Source of the DNA: Limimaricola pyoseonensis
Lineage (GTDB): Bacteria; Pseudomonadota; Alphaproteobacteria; Rhodobacterales; Rhodobacteraceae
Direction of reading: 5' to 3'
Assembly (NCBI RefSeq): GCF_900102015.1
Contig: NZ_FNAT01000002.1
Location: forward strand, 248,001 to 312,000
DNA length: 64,000 nucleotides
Shown piece after piece: positions 54,460-63,228 of the stretch. The stretch's first letter is position 1, and each line of letters opens with the position of its first letter. A model generated the notes under the pieces. That model searched no databases. It saw nothing but the letters and a program-made list of their open reading frames with translations, and was not told the origin of the DNA. Position numbers and translations under genes: made by a program.

Positions 54460-55349
54460 TGGACCGTATCGAGATCGCCAAGGGCGTGGAATTCAGCCGC
54501 ATCGTCTACGGCATGTGGCGCATCGCCGACGATTCCGACACCTCGCCGGCCCATGTCCGGGCCAAGATCGACGCCTGCCTCGCGCAGGGCATCACCACCA
54601 TGGACCAGGCCGACATCTACGGCGCCTACGGCGCCGAGGAGGTGCTGGGCGCCGCGCTGCGCGAGGATCCGTCCCTGCGCGACCGGATCGAACTGGTCAG
54701 CAAGTGCGGCATCGTCGCGCCGATGGGCCGGCATTCGGACAAGCGGGTGAAGCATTACGACACCTCGCGCAGCTACATTGAGCAGGCGGTCGAGACGAGC
54801 CTGCGCGACATGCACACCGACCATCTCGACCTGCTCTTGATCCACCGCCCCGACCCGATGATGGACCACCGCGAGACCGGCGCCGCGCTCGACGCGCTGG
54901 TGGCGTCCGGCAAGGTCCGCGCCGTCGGCGTGTCGAACTTCCGCCCCTGGGACGTGGAGCTTCTGGAATCGGCGATGGAGACGAAGCTCGCCACCAACCA
55001 GATCGAGATCTCGCTCAAGGAGCTTTCGCCCTTCACCAATGGCGATCTCGCCTTCCACCAGCGCCGCAACGATCCGGTCATGGCCTGGTCGCCGCTGGGC
55101 GGGGGCGACCTGATGACCGGGCAGGGGCCGGTGGCCGAGCGGCTCGACGCGATCGCCCGCGCGCAGGGCGTCGACCGCGCCGCCGTCGCGGTGGCCTTCC
55201 TGCTGGCGCATCCCGCGTCTATCCTGCCGGTGATGGGCACCAACAACATCGACCGCATCGCGAAGATCTCGGACGCGCTGAAGGTGGAGCTCGACCGGCA
55301 GGACTGGTTCACGCTCTACGAGGCGGGCCTCGGCAAGGAGGTGCCGTGA
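54459..55349 (+). CDS. Aldo/keto reductase, SmoB-like (candidate 6-oxo-glucose reductase)
   Basis: A 296-residue AKR-fold enzyme. The catalytic tetrad is Asp49 and Tyr54 in TMDQADIYGAY, Lys82 in LVSKCGI and His129 in LLLIHRPDP; the NAD(P)-binding end has PVMGTNNIDRIAKI. Its ATG overlaps the monooxygenase stop (TGATG) and its own stop overlaps the flavin reductase start, so all three are coupled. In sulfo-SMO the AKR reduces the 6-oxo-glucose released by the monooxygenase to glucose. The N-terminal part from SRIVYGMWRI on resembles that reductase as I recall it. I could not align it here. Confidence 0.88.
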   Translation: MDRIEIAKGVEFSRIVYGMWRIADDSDTSPAHVRAKIDACLAQGITTMDQADIYGAYGAEEVLGAALREDPSLRDRIELVSKCGIVAPMGRHSDKRVKHYDTSRSYIEQAVETSLRDMHTDHLDLLLIHRPDPMMDHRETGAALDALVASGKVRAVGVSNFRPWDVELLESAMETKLATNQIEISLKELSPFTNGDLAFHQRRNDPVMAWSPLGGGDLMTGQGPVAERLDAIARAQGVDRAAVAVAFLLAHPASILPVMGTNNIDRIAKISDALKVELDRQDWFTLYEAGLGKEVP

Positions 55350-55861
55350 GCGCGGCCGCCGAGATCACCGGCTTCGTGCCGGATGCCGGCAACACCCGGC
55401 TTCTGCGCGATGCCTTCGGCCGCTTCACCACCGGCGTGACCATCGTCACGGTGGCGGGCGAGGAGGGGCCGGTGGCGATCACCGCCAACAGCTTCTCGAG
55501 CCTGTCGCTCGACCCGCCGCTGGTGCTGTGGTCGCCCGACAAGGGCTCGCGCCGGTTCCGGCATTTCGCGCATGCCACGCATTACGCGATCCACGTGCTC
55601 GCCGCCGACCAGGCCGAGCTGTGCTTCGGCGTCTCGAAGGACGCCTGGAAGCTCGGCGAGCACGATCTCGAGACGAACGGCGCGGGCGTGCCGGTGATCG
55701 CTGGCGCGCTGGCGCGCTTCGACTGCACGCGCGAGGCCACGCATGACGGCGGCGACCACGTGATCGTGGTCGGCCGGGTCGACCGGGCCGAGCTGCGCGA
55801 CGGCGCGCCGCTGGTCTTCTACGCGGGCAAGCCCGCGCGGCTGGCGCAGGACGACACTTAG
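55346..55861 (+). CDS. Flavin reductase family protein, SmoA/SsuE-like partner
   Basis: A 171-residue NAD(P)H:FMN reductase of the HpaC-like flavin reductase family. Visible are RDAFGRFTTGVTIVTVAGEE, ITANSFSSLSLDPPLVLWSP and HFAHATHYAIHVLAADQAEL. It provides FMNH2 to the monooxygenase. It starts at GTG 55346, overlapping the AKR stop by 4 bp (GTGA). The TRAP transporter genes start 52 bp later on the same strand. Confidence 0.92.
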   Translation: MSAAAEITGFVPDAGNTRLLRDAFGRFTTGVTIVTVAGEEGPVAITANSFSSLSLDPPLVLWSPDKGSRRFRHFAHATHYAIHVLAADQAELCFGVSKDAWKLGEHDLETNGAGVPVIAGALARFDCTREATHDGGDHVIVVGRVDRAELRDGAPLVFYAGKPARLAQDDT

Positions 55862-55913
55862 GCCGCGTGCCCCCGGGGAGGGGGCGGCCACCCGGGAGGG
55901 AAGGGGAGACGGA

Positions 55914-56504
55914 ATGGGAGGAGTTCTGGCCGTGCTGGGGCCGCTTGGGCGGCTCAATGCGGGGCTGTGCACGGCGGGCCGCGCCATCGGCGTCGCGGCC
56001 ATCGCGGTGATGGTGGCGGTGACGCTGCTGCAGGTGGTCATGCGCTACGTGTTCAACAACGCGCTGCCCTGGCCCGACGAGGCGGCGCGCTTCTGTATGC
56101 TGTGGATGACCGGGCTGATGGCCCCGACCGCGCTGCGCCATGGCGGCTTCGTCGCGATCGACACGCTGCCCGCCGCGCTGCCGGTGCGGCTGTCCTCGGC
56201 GCTGACGCTGGTGCTCCTGTCGATCGCCATGCTGGTGCTGGTGATGGGCCTCACCATCGGCTGGGCCGAGGTGAACGGCCTCGGCGGGCGCTTCGACACC
56301 GCCTCGCTCTACCTGCCGACCTCGCTGTCGTTCGACAGCTGGTACCGCATCCCGCGCAGCTGGATGATGCTGTCGCTGGTGGTCGGCTTCGCCATGCTGA
56401 TCCTCGTCAACATCGAGCTGATGCTCAGGGCCCTGGCGGGCCTGTTCGGGGCGGCCGACCGGCTGCCCATGGTCCGCAATCCCGAGCTGGGGAGCGCCGA
56501 ATAG
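55914..56504 (+). CDS. dctQ: TRAP transporter small permease (DctQ)
   Basis: A 196-residue membrane protein with four helices, typical of DctQ. The signature is LLQVVMRYVFNNALPWPDEAARFCMLW (first part VVMRYVFNNALPWPDEAARF). It pairs with DctM to form the TRAP channel. The start is ATG 55914 with GGGGAGACGG upstream; its stop is followed at once by the dctM ATG. Confidence 0.93.
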   Translation: MGGVLAVLGPLGRLNAGLCTAGRAIGVAAIAVMVAVTLLQVVMRYVFNNALPWPDEAARFCMLWMTGLMAPTALRHGGFVAIDTLPAALPVRLSSALTLVLLSIAMLVLVMGLTIGWAEVNGLGGRFDTASLYLPTSLSFDSWYRIPRSWMMLSLVVGFAMLILVNIELMLRALAGLFGAADRLPMVRNPELGSAE

Positions 56505-57794
56505 ATGCTGGTCCTGTTCCTTCCGGTCTTCCTGTTCTTCCTGATGGTCGGCCTGCCGGTCTTCTTCGGCCTGCTCTTCGCGCCCGGCATCCTGCTGTGG
56601 CTGAACGGGCAGGAGCGCGACATCACGCTGCTCTACCGCAACCTCTACAACGGCATGGACAGCTTCCCGCTGATGGCCATCCCGTTCTTCATGCTGGCGG
56701 GCGAGCTGATGAACCGCGGCGGCATCACGCTGCGCCTCGTCGAGTTCAGCCAGGCGATGATGGGCCATTTCCGCGGCGGCCTCGCACACGTCAACATCCT
56801 GTCCTCGATGCTCTTCGCGGGCCTTTCCGGCTCGGCCGTGGCCGACACCTCGGCGCTGGGCTCGATGCTGATCCCGGCGATGGAGAAGCAGGGCTACACC
56901 CGCCGCTTCGCCGCCGCGATCACCGCGGCCTCGTCGGTGATCGGCCCGATCATCCCGCCCTCGGGCATCATGATCATCTACGCCTACGTCATGGGCGAGA
57001 GCGTGGCCGCGCTGTTCCTCGCCGGCATCGTGCCGGGCATCCTCGTCGGCGTCGGGCTGATGGTGCTCGTCAAGCTGATGGCCGACCGCTACGACTTCCC
57101 GGTCGCCTCGCGCCGCCACAGCTGGGGCGAGCGCGGGCAGGCCTCGCTCAAGGCCTTCTTCCCGCTGATGACCCCGGTGATCATCCTCGGCGGCATCCTG
57201 TCGGGTGTGTTCACCCCCACCGAGGCGGCGGCCGTGGCCGTGGCCTACGCGCTGATCATCGGCCTGTTCGTGCTGCGCACGCTGAAGGTGGCCGAGCTGT
57301 CGGACGTGCTGTCCAAGGCCGGGATCACCTCGGCCGTCGTGCTGCTGCTCGTGGGCGCGGCGATGTCGTTCAAGACGGTGGTCTCGCTCTCCCACGCGCC
57401 CGAGCTGCTGGCCGACTTCATCCTGACGCTGACCGAGAACCCGCTGCTCCTGCTGTTCCTGATCAACCTGCTGCTGTTCGCGGTGGGCATGTTCCTCGAC
57501 GCGGGCCCCGCGATCATCATCCTCGGCCCGATCCTCGGCCCGGTCTTCACCTCGCTCGGCGTCGACTCGGTGCATTTCGCGATCATCATGTGCGTGAACC
57601 TCACCGTCGGCCTCGCGACGCCACCGATGGGGCTTGTGCTCTTCGTCGCGGCCTCGGTCTCGAACGAGAAGGTCGAGACGATCTCCAAGGCGATCCTGCC
57701 CTTCCTCGCGGTCGAGATCCTGGTGATCATGCTGATCACCTTCGTGCCCGAGATTTCCATGACGATCCCGCGCCTGACGGGCTTCGCGGACTGA
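56505..57794 (+). CDS. dctM: TRAP transporter large permease (DctM)
   Basis: A 429-residue polytopic permease with about twelve helices. Family segments: LFAGLSGSAVADTSALGSML, AAITAASSVIGPIIPPSGIM, GVFTPTEAAAVAVAYALIIG and LFLDAGPAIIILGPILGP-like region. It uses a Na+ gradient to import an organic anion delivered by DctP. The gene starts immediately after the dctQ stop; CTGGGGAG in the dctQ end is its ribosome site. Confidence 0.94.
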   Translation: MLVLFLPVFLFFLMVGLPVFFGLLFAPGILLWLNGQERDITLLYRNLYNGMDSFPLMAIPFFMLAGELMNRGGITLRLVEFSQAMMGHFRGGLAHVNILSSMLFAGLSGSAVADTSALGSMLIPAMEKQGYTRRFAAAITAASSVIGPIIPPSGIMIIYAYVMGESVAALFLAGIVPGILVGVGLMVLVKLMADRYDFPVASRRHSWGERGQASLKAFFPLMTPVIILGGILSGVFTPTEAAAVAVAYALIIGLFVLRTLKVAELSDVLSKAGITSAVVLLLVGAAMSFKTVVSLSHAPELLADFILTLTENPLLLLFLINLLLFAVGMFLDAGPAIIILGPILGPVFTSLGVDSVHFAIIMCVNLTVGLATPPMGLVLFVAASVSNEKVETISKAILPFLAVEILVIMLITFVPEISMTIPRLTGFAD

Positions 57795-57826
57795 ATCACA
57801 ACGAGATGAGCAACAGGGAGGACACC

Positions 57827-58885
57827 ATGCTCACGAAAACCCTCAAGGCCGCCGGTCTGGCGGCGCTGCTGGCCGGCACCGCGCTACCCGCGTTCGCGCA
57901 GGAATACACGCTGCGCGCCACCGCCAACTCGAACGAGGCCGACGAGGACTATGACGGCCTGCAGGCCTTCAAGAGCCATGTCGAGGCCGCCTCGAACGGC
58001 GCCATCGAGGTCGAGATCTTCATGGGCACGCAGCTCTGCTCGAACGGCGCGGAGTGCCTGCAGGGCGTGGCCGACGGCTCGATCGACATCTACATCTCGA
58101 CCTCGGGCGGCGCCTCGGGCCTGTTCCCCTACGTGCAGGTGCTCGACCTTCCTTACGTGATGGCCGACGACCGCGTCGCCGAGGCGGTGATGTCGGGCGA
58201 CTTCACCCGCACCATGCGCGACATGGCGCTGGCGGATTCGGGCGACGCGATCCGGCTGATGACCATCGGCAACACCGGCGGCTGGCGCAACTTCGCCAAC
58301 ACCCAGCGCCGGATCGAGACGCCCGAGGACATCGAGGGGCTGAAGATCCGCACCGTGGTCGCCGACCTGCCGCAGGAGCTGGTGCGTGCGCTCGGCGCCT
58401 CGCCGACGCCGATCCCGTGGCCCGAGCTCTTCACCTCGCTGCAGACCGGCGTGGTCGAGGGCACCAAGAACGGCATCACCGACATCATGTCGATGAAGTT
58501 CCCCGATGCCGGCCTGCAATACGTCACGCTCGACGGCCACGCCTACATGGGCGCGCTGTGGTGGATGTCGAACCAGCGCTTCCAGGAGCTGCCCGACGAC
58601 ATGAAGCGCGTCGTGGTCGACGGCTTTTACCAGCTGCAGCAGGCGACCTTCGCCTCGCCCAAGCGCAAGTCGATCGAGGCCTATGAGGACTTCGTGGCCG
58701 GCGGCGGCGATCTCTACGTGCCGACGCCCGAGCAGAAGGCCGCCTTCGCCGAGGCCGCGCAGCCGGTCTACGAGTGGTTCACCGCCAATGTCGAAGGCGG
58801 GCAGGAGATCTACGATGCGCTGACCGCCGCCGTGGCCGAGGCCGAGAGCGAGCTCGAGGCCGCCCGCGCCGCCGACATGGAGTGA
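57827..58885 (+). CDS. dctP: TRAP transporter substrate-binding protein (DctP)
   Basis: A 352-residue periplasmic binding protein with a signal peptide (LKAAGLAALLAGTALPAFA). DctP segments: IEVEIFMGTQLCSNGAECLQ (a disulfide-like Cys pair), LDLPYVMADDRVAEAV, the substrate-carboxylate Arg region EGLKIRTV and GASPTPIPWPELFTSLQTGV. In this operon the likely ligand is an anionic sulfosugar or its glycerol glycoside. Ordinary DctP ligands are C4-dicarboxylates or keto acids, so a change in the pocket would be expected. GGGAGG precedes the ATG. Confidence 0.93.
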   Translation: MLTKTLKAAGLAALLAGTALPAFAQEYTLRATANSNEADEDYDGLQAFKSHVEAASNGAIEVEIFMGTQLCSNGAECLQGVADGSIDIYISTSGGASGLFPYVQVLDLPYVMADDRVAEAVMSGDFTRTMRDMALADSGDAIRLMTIGNTGGWRNFANTQRRIETPEDIEGLKIRTVVADLPQELVRALGASPTPIPWPELFTSLQTGVVEGTKNGITDIMSMKFPDAGLQYVTLDGHAYMGALWWMSNQRFQELPDDMKRVVVDGFYQLQQATFASPKRKSIEAYEDFVAGGGDLYVPTPEQKAAFAEAAQPVYEWFTANVEGGQEIYDALTAAVAEAESELEAARAADME

Positions 58886-58898
58886 CGCGTTGACATCG

Positions 58899-58925
58899 GG
58901 CGGGGGGCGGTCGCCGCCCCCCGCC
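58899..58925 (+). terminator. First hairpin after dctP
   Basis: GGCGGGGGGCGG-TCG-CCGCCCCCCGCC, a perfect 12-bp stem without a T-run, 13 bp after the dctP stop. Confidence 0.55.
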
Positions 58926-58929
58926 ATGC

Positions 58930-58961
58930 GAGGCGGCCCCCGGCAGGGGCCGCCTCTTTTT
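58930..58961 (+). terminator. Intrinsic terminator after dctP
   Basis: GAGGCGGCCCC-CGGCA-GGGGCCGCCTC, an 11-bp perfect stem followed by TTTTT. It ends the monooxygenase-TRAP operon and separates it from the exporter gene. Confidence 0.88.
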
Positions 58962-59037
58962 CCCCCCGAGAACGAATACCCCCCGTGCCCCGGCCATCGC
59001 CCGGGCCCACGCCGCCGCCATGCCCGAAGGAGCCGCC

Positions 59038-60030
59038 ATGACCCGCCTTGCCGATACCGCCCGGAGCCTGTTCCCGGGCGTGGCCCTCGCGGCGCTGGTG
59101 GCGATGGCGGCGCAGTTCCTGTCAGAACATTACGGCGCCCCGGCCATGCTGATGGCGATCCTTCTGGGCATCGCGCTGGCCTTCCTGTCGGAAGAGCCGC
59201 GCAGCGCGCCGGGCATCGCCTTTTCCTCGCGCACGCTGCTGCGCGTCGGCGTGGCGCTTCTGGGCGTGCGCATCTCGACCGGCATGGTGCAGGAGTTGGG
59301 GCTAGGCCTCCTGGGCCTGATCGTCGGCGGCGTGCTCGCCACCATCGGCGCCTCGATCCTCGCGGCCTGGGTGCTCGGCCGCGACCGGCTCTTCGCCTTT
59401 CTCTCGGGCGGCGCGGTGGCGATCTGCGGCGCCTCGGCCGCCATGGCGATCTCCTCGGTGCTGCCCCGGCGCGAGGAGGGCGAGCGCGACCTCATCTTCA
59501 CCGTGGTCTCGGTCACCATGCTCTCGACGCTGGCGATGATCGCCTACCCGATCCTCGCCGACCGGCTCGGCTTCGACATGCGCCAGACCGGGGTGTTTCT
59601 CGGCGGCACGATCCACGACGTGGCGCAGGTGGTGGGCGCGGGCTACTCGGTCTCGGAAGAGACGGGCGACCTCGCCACGCTGGTCAAGCTGATCCGGGTC
59701 ACGATGCTCGCCCCGATCGTTCTGGGCGCGGCGCTGGTGATGCGCCGCCGCGCGCCCGAGGGCGCCAAGCGGCCGCCGCTGGTGCCGGGCTTCGTGCTGG
59801 GCTTTCTGGCGCTCGCGGCGCTGAACTCGGCCGGCCTGCTGCCCGGCTGGTTCTCCGAGGCGGCGAGCGCGGTGTCGCGCTGGGCGCTGCTCACCGCCAT
59901 CGCCGCCGTGGGCATGAAGACCTCGCTGAAGAAGCTTCTGGACGTCGGCGGCCCGGCGATCGCGCTGGTCGCGGCGCAGACCGCCTTCATCGCGGCATTG
60001 CTCGGCGTCGGCGTGGCGATGATCGGCTGA
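59038..60030 (+). CDS. YeiH/UPF0324 family putative sulfate (sulfite) exporter
   Basis: A 330-residue permease with about ten helices. UPF0324 segments: GIAFSSRTLLRVGVALLGVR, LAAWVLGRDRLFAFLSGGAV, AICGASAAMAISSVLPR, GVFLGGTIHDVAQVVGAGYS. The family is grouped as putative sulfate exporters. After a monooxygenase that releases sulfite, an exporter that clears sulfite or sulfate is the natural partner, though it has its own upstream region after the terminator. GAAGGAG precedes the ATG. Confidence 0.9.
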   Translation: MTRLADTARSLFPGVALAALVAMAAQFLSEHYGAPAMLMAILLGIALAFLSEEPRSAPGIAFSSRTLLRVGVALLGVRISTGMVQELGLGLLGLIVGGVLATIGASILAAWVLGRDRLFAFLSGGAVAICGASAAMAISSVLPRREEGERDLIFTVVSVTMLSTLAMIAYPILADRLGFDMRQTGVFLGGTIHDVAQVVGAGYSVSEETGDLATLVKLIRVTMLAPIVLGAALVMRRRAPEGAKRPPLVPGFVLGFLALAALNSAGLLPGWFSEAASAVSRWALLTAIAAVGMKTSLKKLLDVGGPAIALVAAQTAFIAALLGVGVAMIG

Positions 60031-60052
60031 ATGCGGCGCGCCATCGGCCGGC

Positions 60053-61114
60053 TCAGGGCGCGGTGCCGCCCGCGGCCGGGAAGGCGTCGCGCCAGCGCGC
60101 GCCGAACAGCGCCCGCTTGTGGGCATCCAGCGCGATCAGCAGCGCCGGCGACAGCGGGATCGGCCGCTCCGGCGTCTCGGCCGTGCGGTCGAGCGCCGCG
60201 CCGTCCTCGGCCTCGAGCCGCACGATCAGCAGCGCCGCCTCCAGCGCCTGCCGCCCCTCGGGCGAGAGCAGGAAGTCGACGAACTGCGCCGCCGCCCGCG
60301 GGTTGCCGGCCACGCGCGGGATCATCGCGGCGCGCGACAGCATCAAGGTGTAGTCCTCGGGCGCGACCACGCCGAGCCGCTCGTCGCGCCGCGCGCGCGC
60401 CAGCGCGTAGGAGCCCAGCACGTTGTAGGCCACGAGGTAGCGGCCCTCGGCCACGCCGTCGATGATCTCGGCCGAGCAGCAGGTCGCCACCGCGCCCGAG
60501 CGTCCGAAGCTCTCCATCAGCCCGCCGAAGGTCGAGGCCTCCATCGAATCGGCGAAGGCGAAGAGGAAGCCCAGCCCCGAACGCTCGATGTCGTAGGTCG
60601 CGACCCGCCCGCGGAACGGGCTCTCGGTCGGGCGCAGGAGGTCGAGCAGGTCGAAGCGCGAGCGCGGCACCTGCGCGGGCGCCACGCGCTCGCGGTTGTA
60701 GACCATCACCGCCGGCTCGCGGGTCACGCCCCAGAGCTCGTCGCGCCACGACAGCGCGTCGGGCAGGGCGGCGGTCAGCGCCGAGCGGTAGGGCCGGGCG
60801 CAGCCCTCGTTCACCAGATCGACCATCTGGTGCACCGCCGAGGAGATCACGAGGTCCGCGCCCGCGCGCCCCGCCGCGCAATCCTCCGATTGCAGCCGGT
60901 AGAGCGGGTTCGAGCCCCATTGCTCGAAGGCCACGCGCAGCCCCGGCCGGGTGTCGAGGAAGGCCTCGACCACCGGCCCCAGCACCGCGAGGTCGGTGGT
61001 CGAGCGCAGCAGCAGCGTCTCGGGCGCGGTGTCGGGGCCGAAATCGCGCGACAGCTCCTGCGCCGGGGCGGCGGCGGGCCACAGCGCCAGCAGGACGACG
61101 AGCGCCCGGATCAT
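60053..61114 (-). CDS. Extracellular solute-binding protein cotranscribed with tctDE
   Basis: A 353-residue exported protein (signal peptide MIRALVVLLALWPAAAPAQE) with an iron-type ABC binding-protein fold: LRSTTDLAVLGPVVEAFLDT, SNPLYRLQSEDC, WGVTREPAVMVYNRERV, GYLVAYNVLGSYAL-like segments. Its ATG overlaps the kinase stop by 4 bp (ATGA), so the three genes are coupled. No permease or ATPase is near. It may present a ligand to the TctE sensor, or serve a transporter elsewhere. Confidence 0.85.
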   Translation of the reverse strand: MIRALVVLLALWPAAAPAQELSRDFGPDTAPETLLLRSTTDLAVLGPVVEAFLDTRPGLRVAFEQWGSNPLYRLQSEDCAAGRAGADLVISSAVHQMVDLVNEGCARPYRSALTAALPDALSWRDELWGVTREPAVMVYNRERVAPAQVPRSRFDLLDLLRPTESPFRGRVATYDIERSGLGFLFAFADSMEASTFGGLMESFGRSGAVATCCSAEIIDGVAEGRYLVAYNVLGSYALARARRDERLGVVAPEDYTLMLSRAAMIPRVAGNPRAAAQFVDFLLSPEGRQALEAALLIVRLEAEDGAALDRTAETPERPIPLSPALLIALDAHKRALFGARWRDAFPAAGGTAP

Positions 61115-62493
61115 GCCGCCCCCGCCCGCGGCAGCGCCAGCGCCGCCTCGAAGCCGTCGCCCGAGCGCCCCAGCAGCAGCGCGCCGCCATGGCTCTCGGC
61201 CACCTCGCGGGCGATGGCGAGGCCGAGCCCGCTGCCGCCCGGCGCGCCGGAGGTGAAGCGCGCGCCCAGCCCCGACAGCACCGCCTCTGACGGCCCGGGC
61301 CCGGCGTCGCGCACGAAGAGCCGGGCGCGGCCGCCCTCGCGCGCCACGCCGAGCCGGATCGGCGCGCGGCCATGCGCCAGCGCGTTGGCGAGCAGGTTCT
61401 TCCCGGCCTCGGTCAGCGACAGCGCGTCGCCGCGCACCACCAGCGGGCCGGGCGGCAGGTCGAGCCGCACCCGCGCGCCCGGCGCGATCGCAGCGGCGTC
61501 GACCTCCTCGAAGACCTCGAGCGCCACGTCGCGCAAATCGAGCGCGGCGCGCGGCGCGGTGTCGGTGCGGTGGATGATCAGCGCCCGGTCGAGCATCCGG
61601 TCCAGCAGCCGCGACAGCCCGACGCTGCGCTCGTGGATGCGCCCGAGGATGCGGGCGCGCGCCTCCGGGTCGCACTCGTCCTGCGCCAGCTGCGCCTGCG
61701 CGCGGATCGCGGCCACCGGCGTGCGCAGCTGGTGCGCGGCGTCGCCGATCAGGTTGCGGCTGGCGGCGAGCTGGCGGTCGAGCCGGCCCATGAAGCCGTT
61801 GAGCGCCCCCAGCATCGGCGCGATCTCGGACGGCATCGGCAGGGCCAGCGGCGTGAGGTCGGTCGGGTCGCGCTCTGCCAGCGCCCCGCCCAGCCGCTGC
61901 AGCGGCCTGAGCGCCGAGCGGGTGGCGAGCCATGCGAAGAGCCCGATCACCACCCCGGCGGCCGCCAGCACCGCCAGCGCGCCCTGCGCGATGTCGCGCG
62001 CCAGGGCCGCGCGCGCCCGCGTCGTCTGGCCCAGAAGCACCCGCACCGGCCCGGAAAAGCCGCGCTCGGCGAAGCGGCGAGTGACGGCGACGTAGCGGCC
62101 GGGTTCCGCGCCCAGATCGCCGTCGTAGAAGACCGGGCCCACGCCCTCGCGCTCGGGCGGCAGCGGCGCCGCGTCGCTGCCGGTCAGCGTCGCGCCGTCC
62201 GGGCCGATCACCCGGTAGCGGATGCGGTCCTCGGGCGCGAGCGCCAGCATCTGGAAGGCCGAGACCGGCATGTCGACCACCACCGCGCCGTCGCGCACCG
62301 ACATCGAGGCGGCGATGTCGCTCGCCGCGCCGACGAGCAGCCGGTCATAGGCCTCGCGCGCCGCCTGCCGGCCATAGGCCAGCGCCACCGCCAGCACCAC
62401 CACGCCGCCCAGCAGCAGCACCGCGCCCACCGCGAGCGCCACGCGCGACTTCAGCGACAGCGTGCGCACCGGCGGCGCAGGCGTCTCAGCCAT
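61111..62493 (-). CDS. tctE: Sensor histidine kinase, TctE-like
   Basis: A 460-residue membrane kinase: helix 1 (about 18-40), a periplasmic sensor of about 115 residues, helix 2 (about 165-190), a HAMP-like linker, H-box AAHQLRTPVAAI with phospho-His254, N-box EAGKNLLANALAHG and G-box GLGLAIAREVAES. It fits the two-component family of TctE that controls tricarboxylate uptake. Start ATG 62493 overlaps the end of tctD by 8 bp. Divergent tctC strengthens the call. Confidence 0.9.
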   Translation of the reverse strand: MAETPAPPVRTLSLKSRVALAVGAVLLLGGVVVLAVALAYGRQAAREAYDRLLVGAASDIAASMSVRDGAVVVDMPVSAFQMLALAPEDRIRYRVIGPDGATLTGSDAAPLPPEREGVGPVFYDGDLGAEPGRYVAVTRRFAERGFSGPVRVLLGQTTRARAALARDIAQGALAVLAAAGVVIGLFAWLATRSALRPLQRLGGALAERDPTDLTPLALPMPSEIAPMLGALNGFMGRLDRQLAASRNLIGDAAHQLRTPVAAIRAQAQLAQDECDPEARARILGRIHERSVGLSRLLDRMLDRALIIHRTDTAPRAALDLRDVALEVFEEVDAAAIAPGARVRLDLPPGPLVVRGDALSLTEAGKNLLANALAHGRAPIRLGVAREGGRARLFVRDAGPGPSEAVLSGLGARFTSGAPGGSGLGLAIAREVAESHGGALLLGRSGDGFEAALALPRAGAA

Positions 62494-63163
62494 CGCCCGC
62501 CACCTCGAGCCGGTAGCCCAGGCCCCGATGCGTCTCGATCGCCACGCCCGATCCCGAGAGCTTCTTGCGCAGGCGGGCCACGTAGAGCTCGACCGCGTTG
62601 TCGCCGACATCGGCGTTCTCGAAGCCGAACAGCCCGTCGAACAGCCGGTCCTTGGGCATGATCCGGCCGCGGTTGGCCACCAGCAGGTTCAGGAGCGCCA
62701 GCTCGCGCCGGGTGGCCGAGACCGTGGCCCCGTTCACCCGCAGGCTCTGCGCCGCCGGGTCGAAGTCGAGCCCCGCGAGCGTCACCCGGTTCTCGGCCCG
62801 TCCCGCCTCGCGGCGGGTGAGCGCGCGCACCCGCGCCTCCAGCTCGCGCAGGTCGAAGGGCTTCACGAGGTAGTCGTCGGCGCCCTCGTCGAGCGCGCCG
62901 ACCCGGTCCTCGACCGCCGATTGCGCGGTCAGCACCAAGACCGGCGTGCGGTCGCCGGCGCGGCGGCGCTCGCGCAGGAAGTCGCGGCCCGATCCGTCGG
63001 GCAGGTTCAGGTCGAGGATCACCACGCCGTAATCCGTGAGCCCCGCGCAGGCGCGGGCATCGGCGAGCGTCGGCGCGACGTCGCAGGCGAAGCCCGCCCG
63101 CCCGAGGCTCGCGGATGCGGCCTCGGCGACGTCGGCGGTGTCCTCCACGATCAGCAGGCGCAT
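62486..63163 (-). CDS. tctD: Response regulator, OmpR family, TctD-like
   Basis: A 225-residue regulator: receiver domain (acidic Glu7-Asp8, phosphoacceptor Asp51 in VVILDLNLPDG, Lys in DDYLVKPF) and C-terminal OmpR-type winged helix (LALLNLLVANRGRIMPKDRL, DNAVELYVARLRKKLSGSG, IETHRGLGYRLE). It should bind direct repeats; a TGACAGCTT pair lies in the gap before tctC. It is the first gene of the operon tctD-tctE-SBP. Confidence 0.92.
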   Translation of the reverse strand: MRLLIVEDTADVAEAASASLGRAGFACDVAPTLADARACAGLTDYGVVILDLNLPDGSGRDFLRERRRAGDRTPVLVLTAQSAVEDRVGALDEGADDYLVKPFDLRELEARVRALTRREAGRAENRVTLAGLDFDPAAQSLRVNGATVSATRRELALLNLLVANRGRIMPKDRLFDGLFGFENADVGDNAVELYVARLRKKLSGSGVAIETHRGLGYRLEVAGDG

Positions 63164-63228
63164 CTCGTCCCTCCCCGGCGGCCGAGCATAGGGCCGTTGC
63201 GGCGCGAGCAGAAGGCCGCGCGCGGCGA

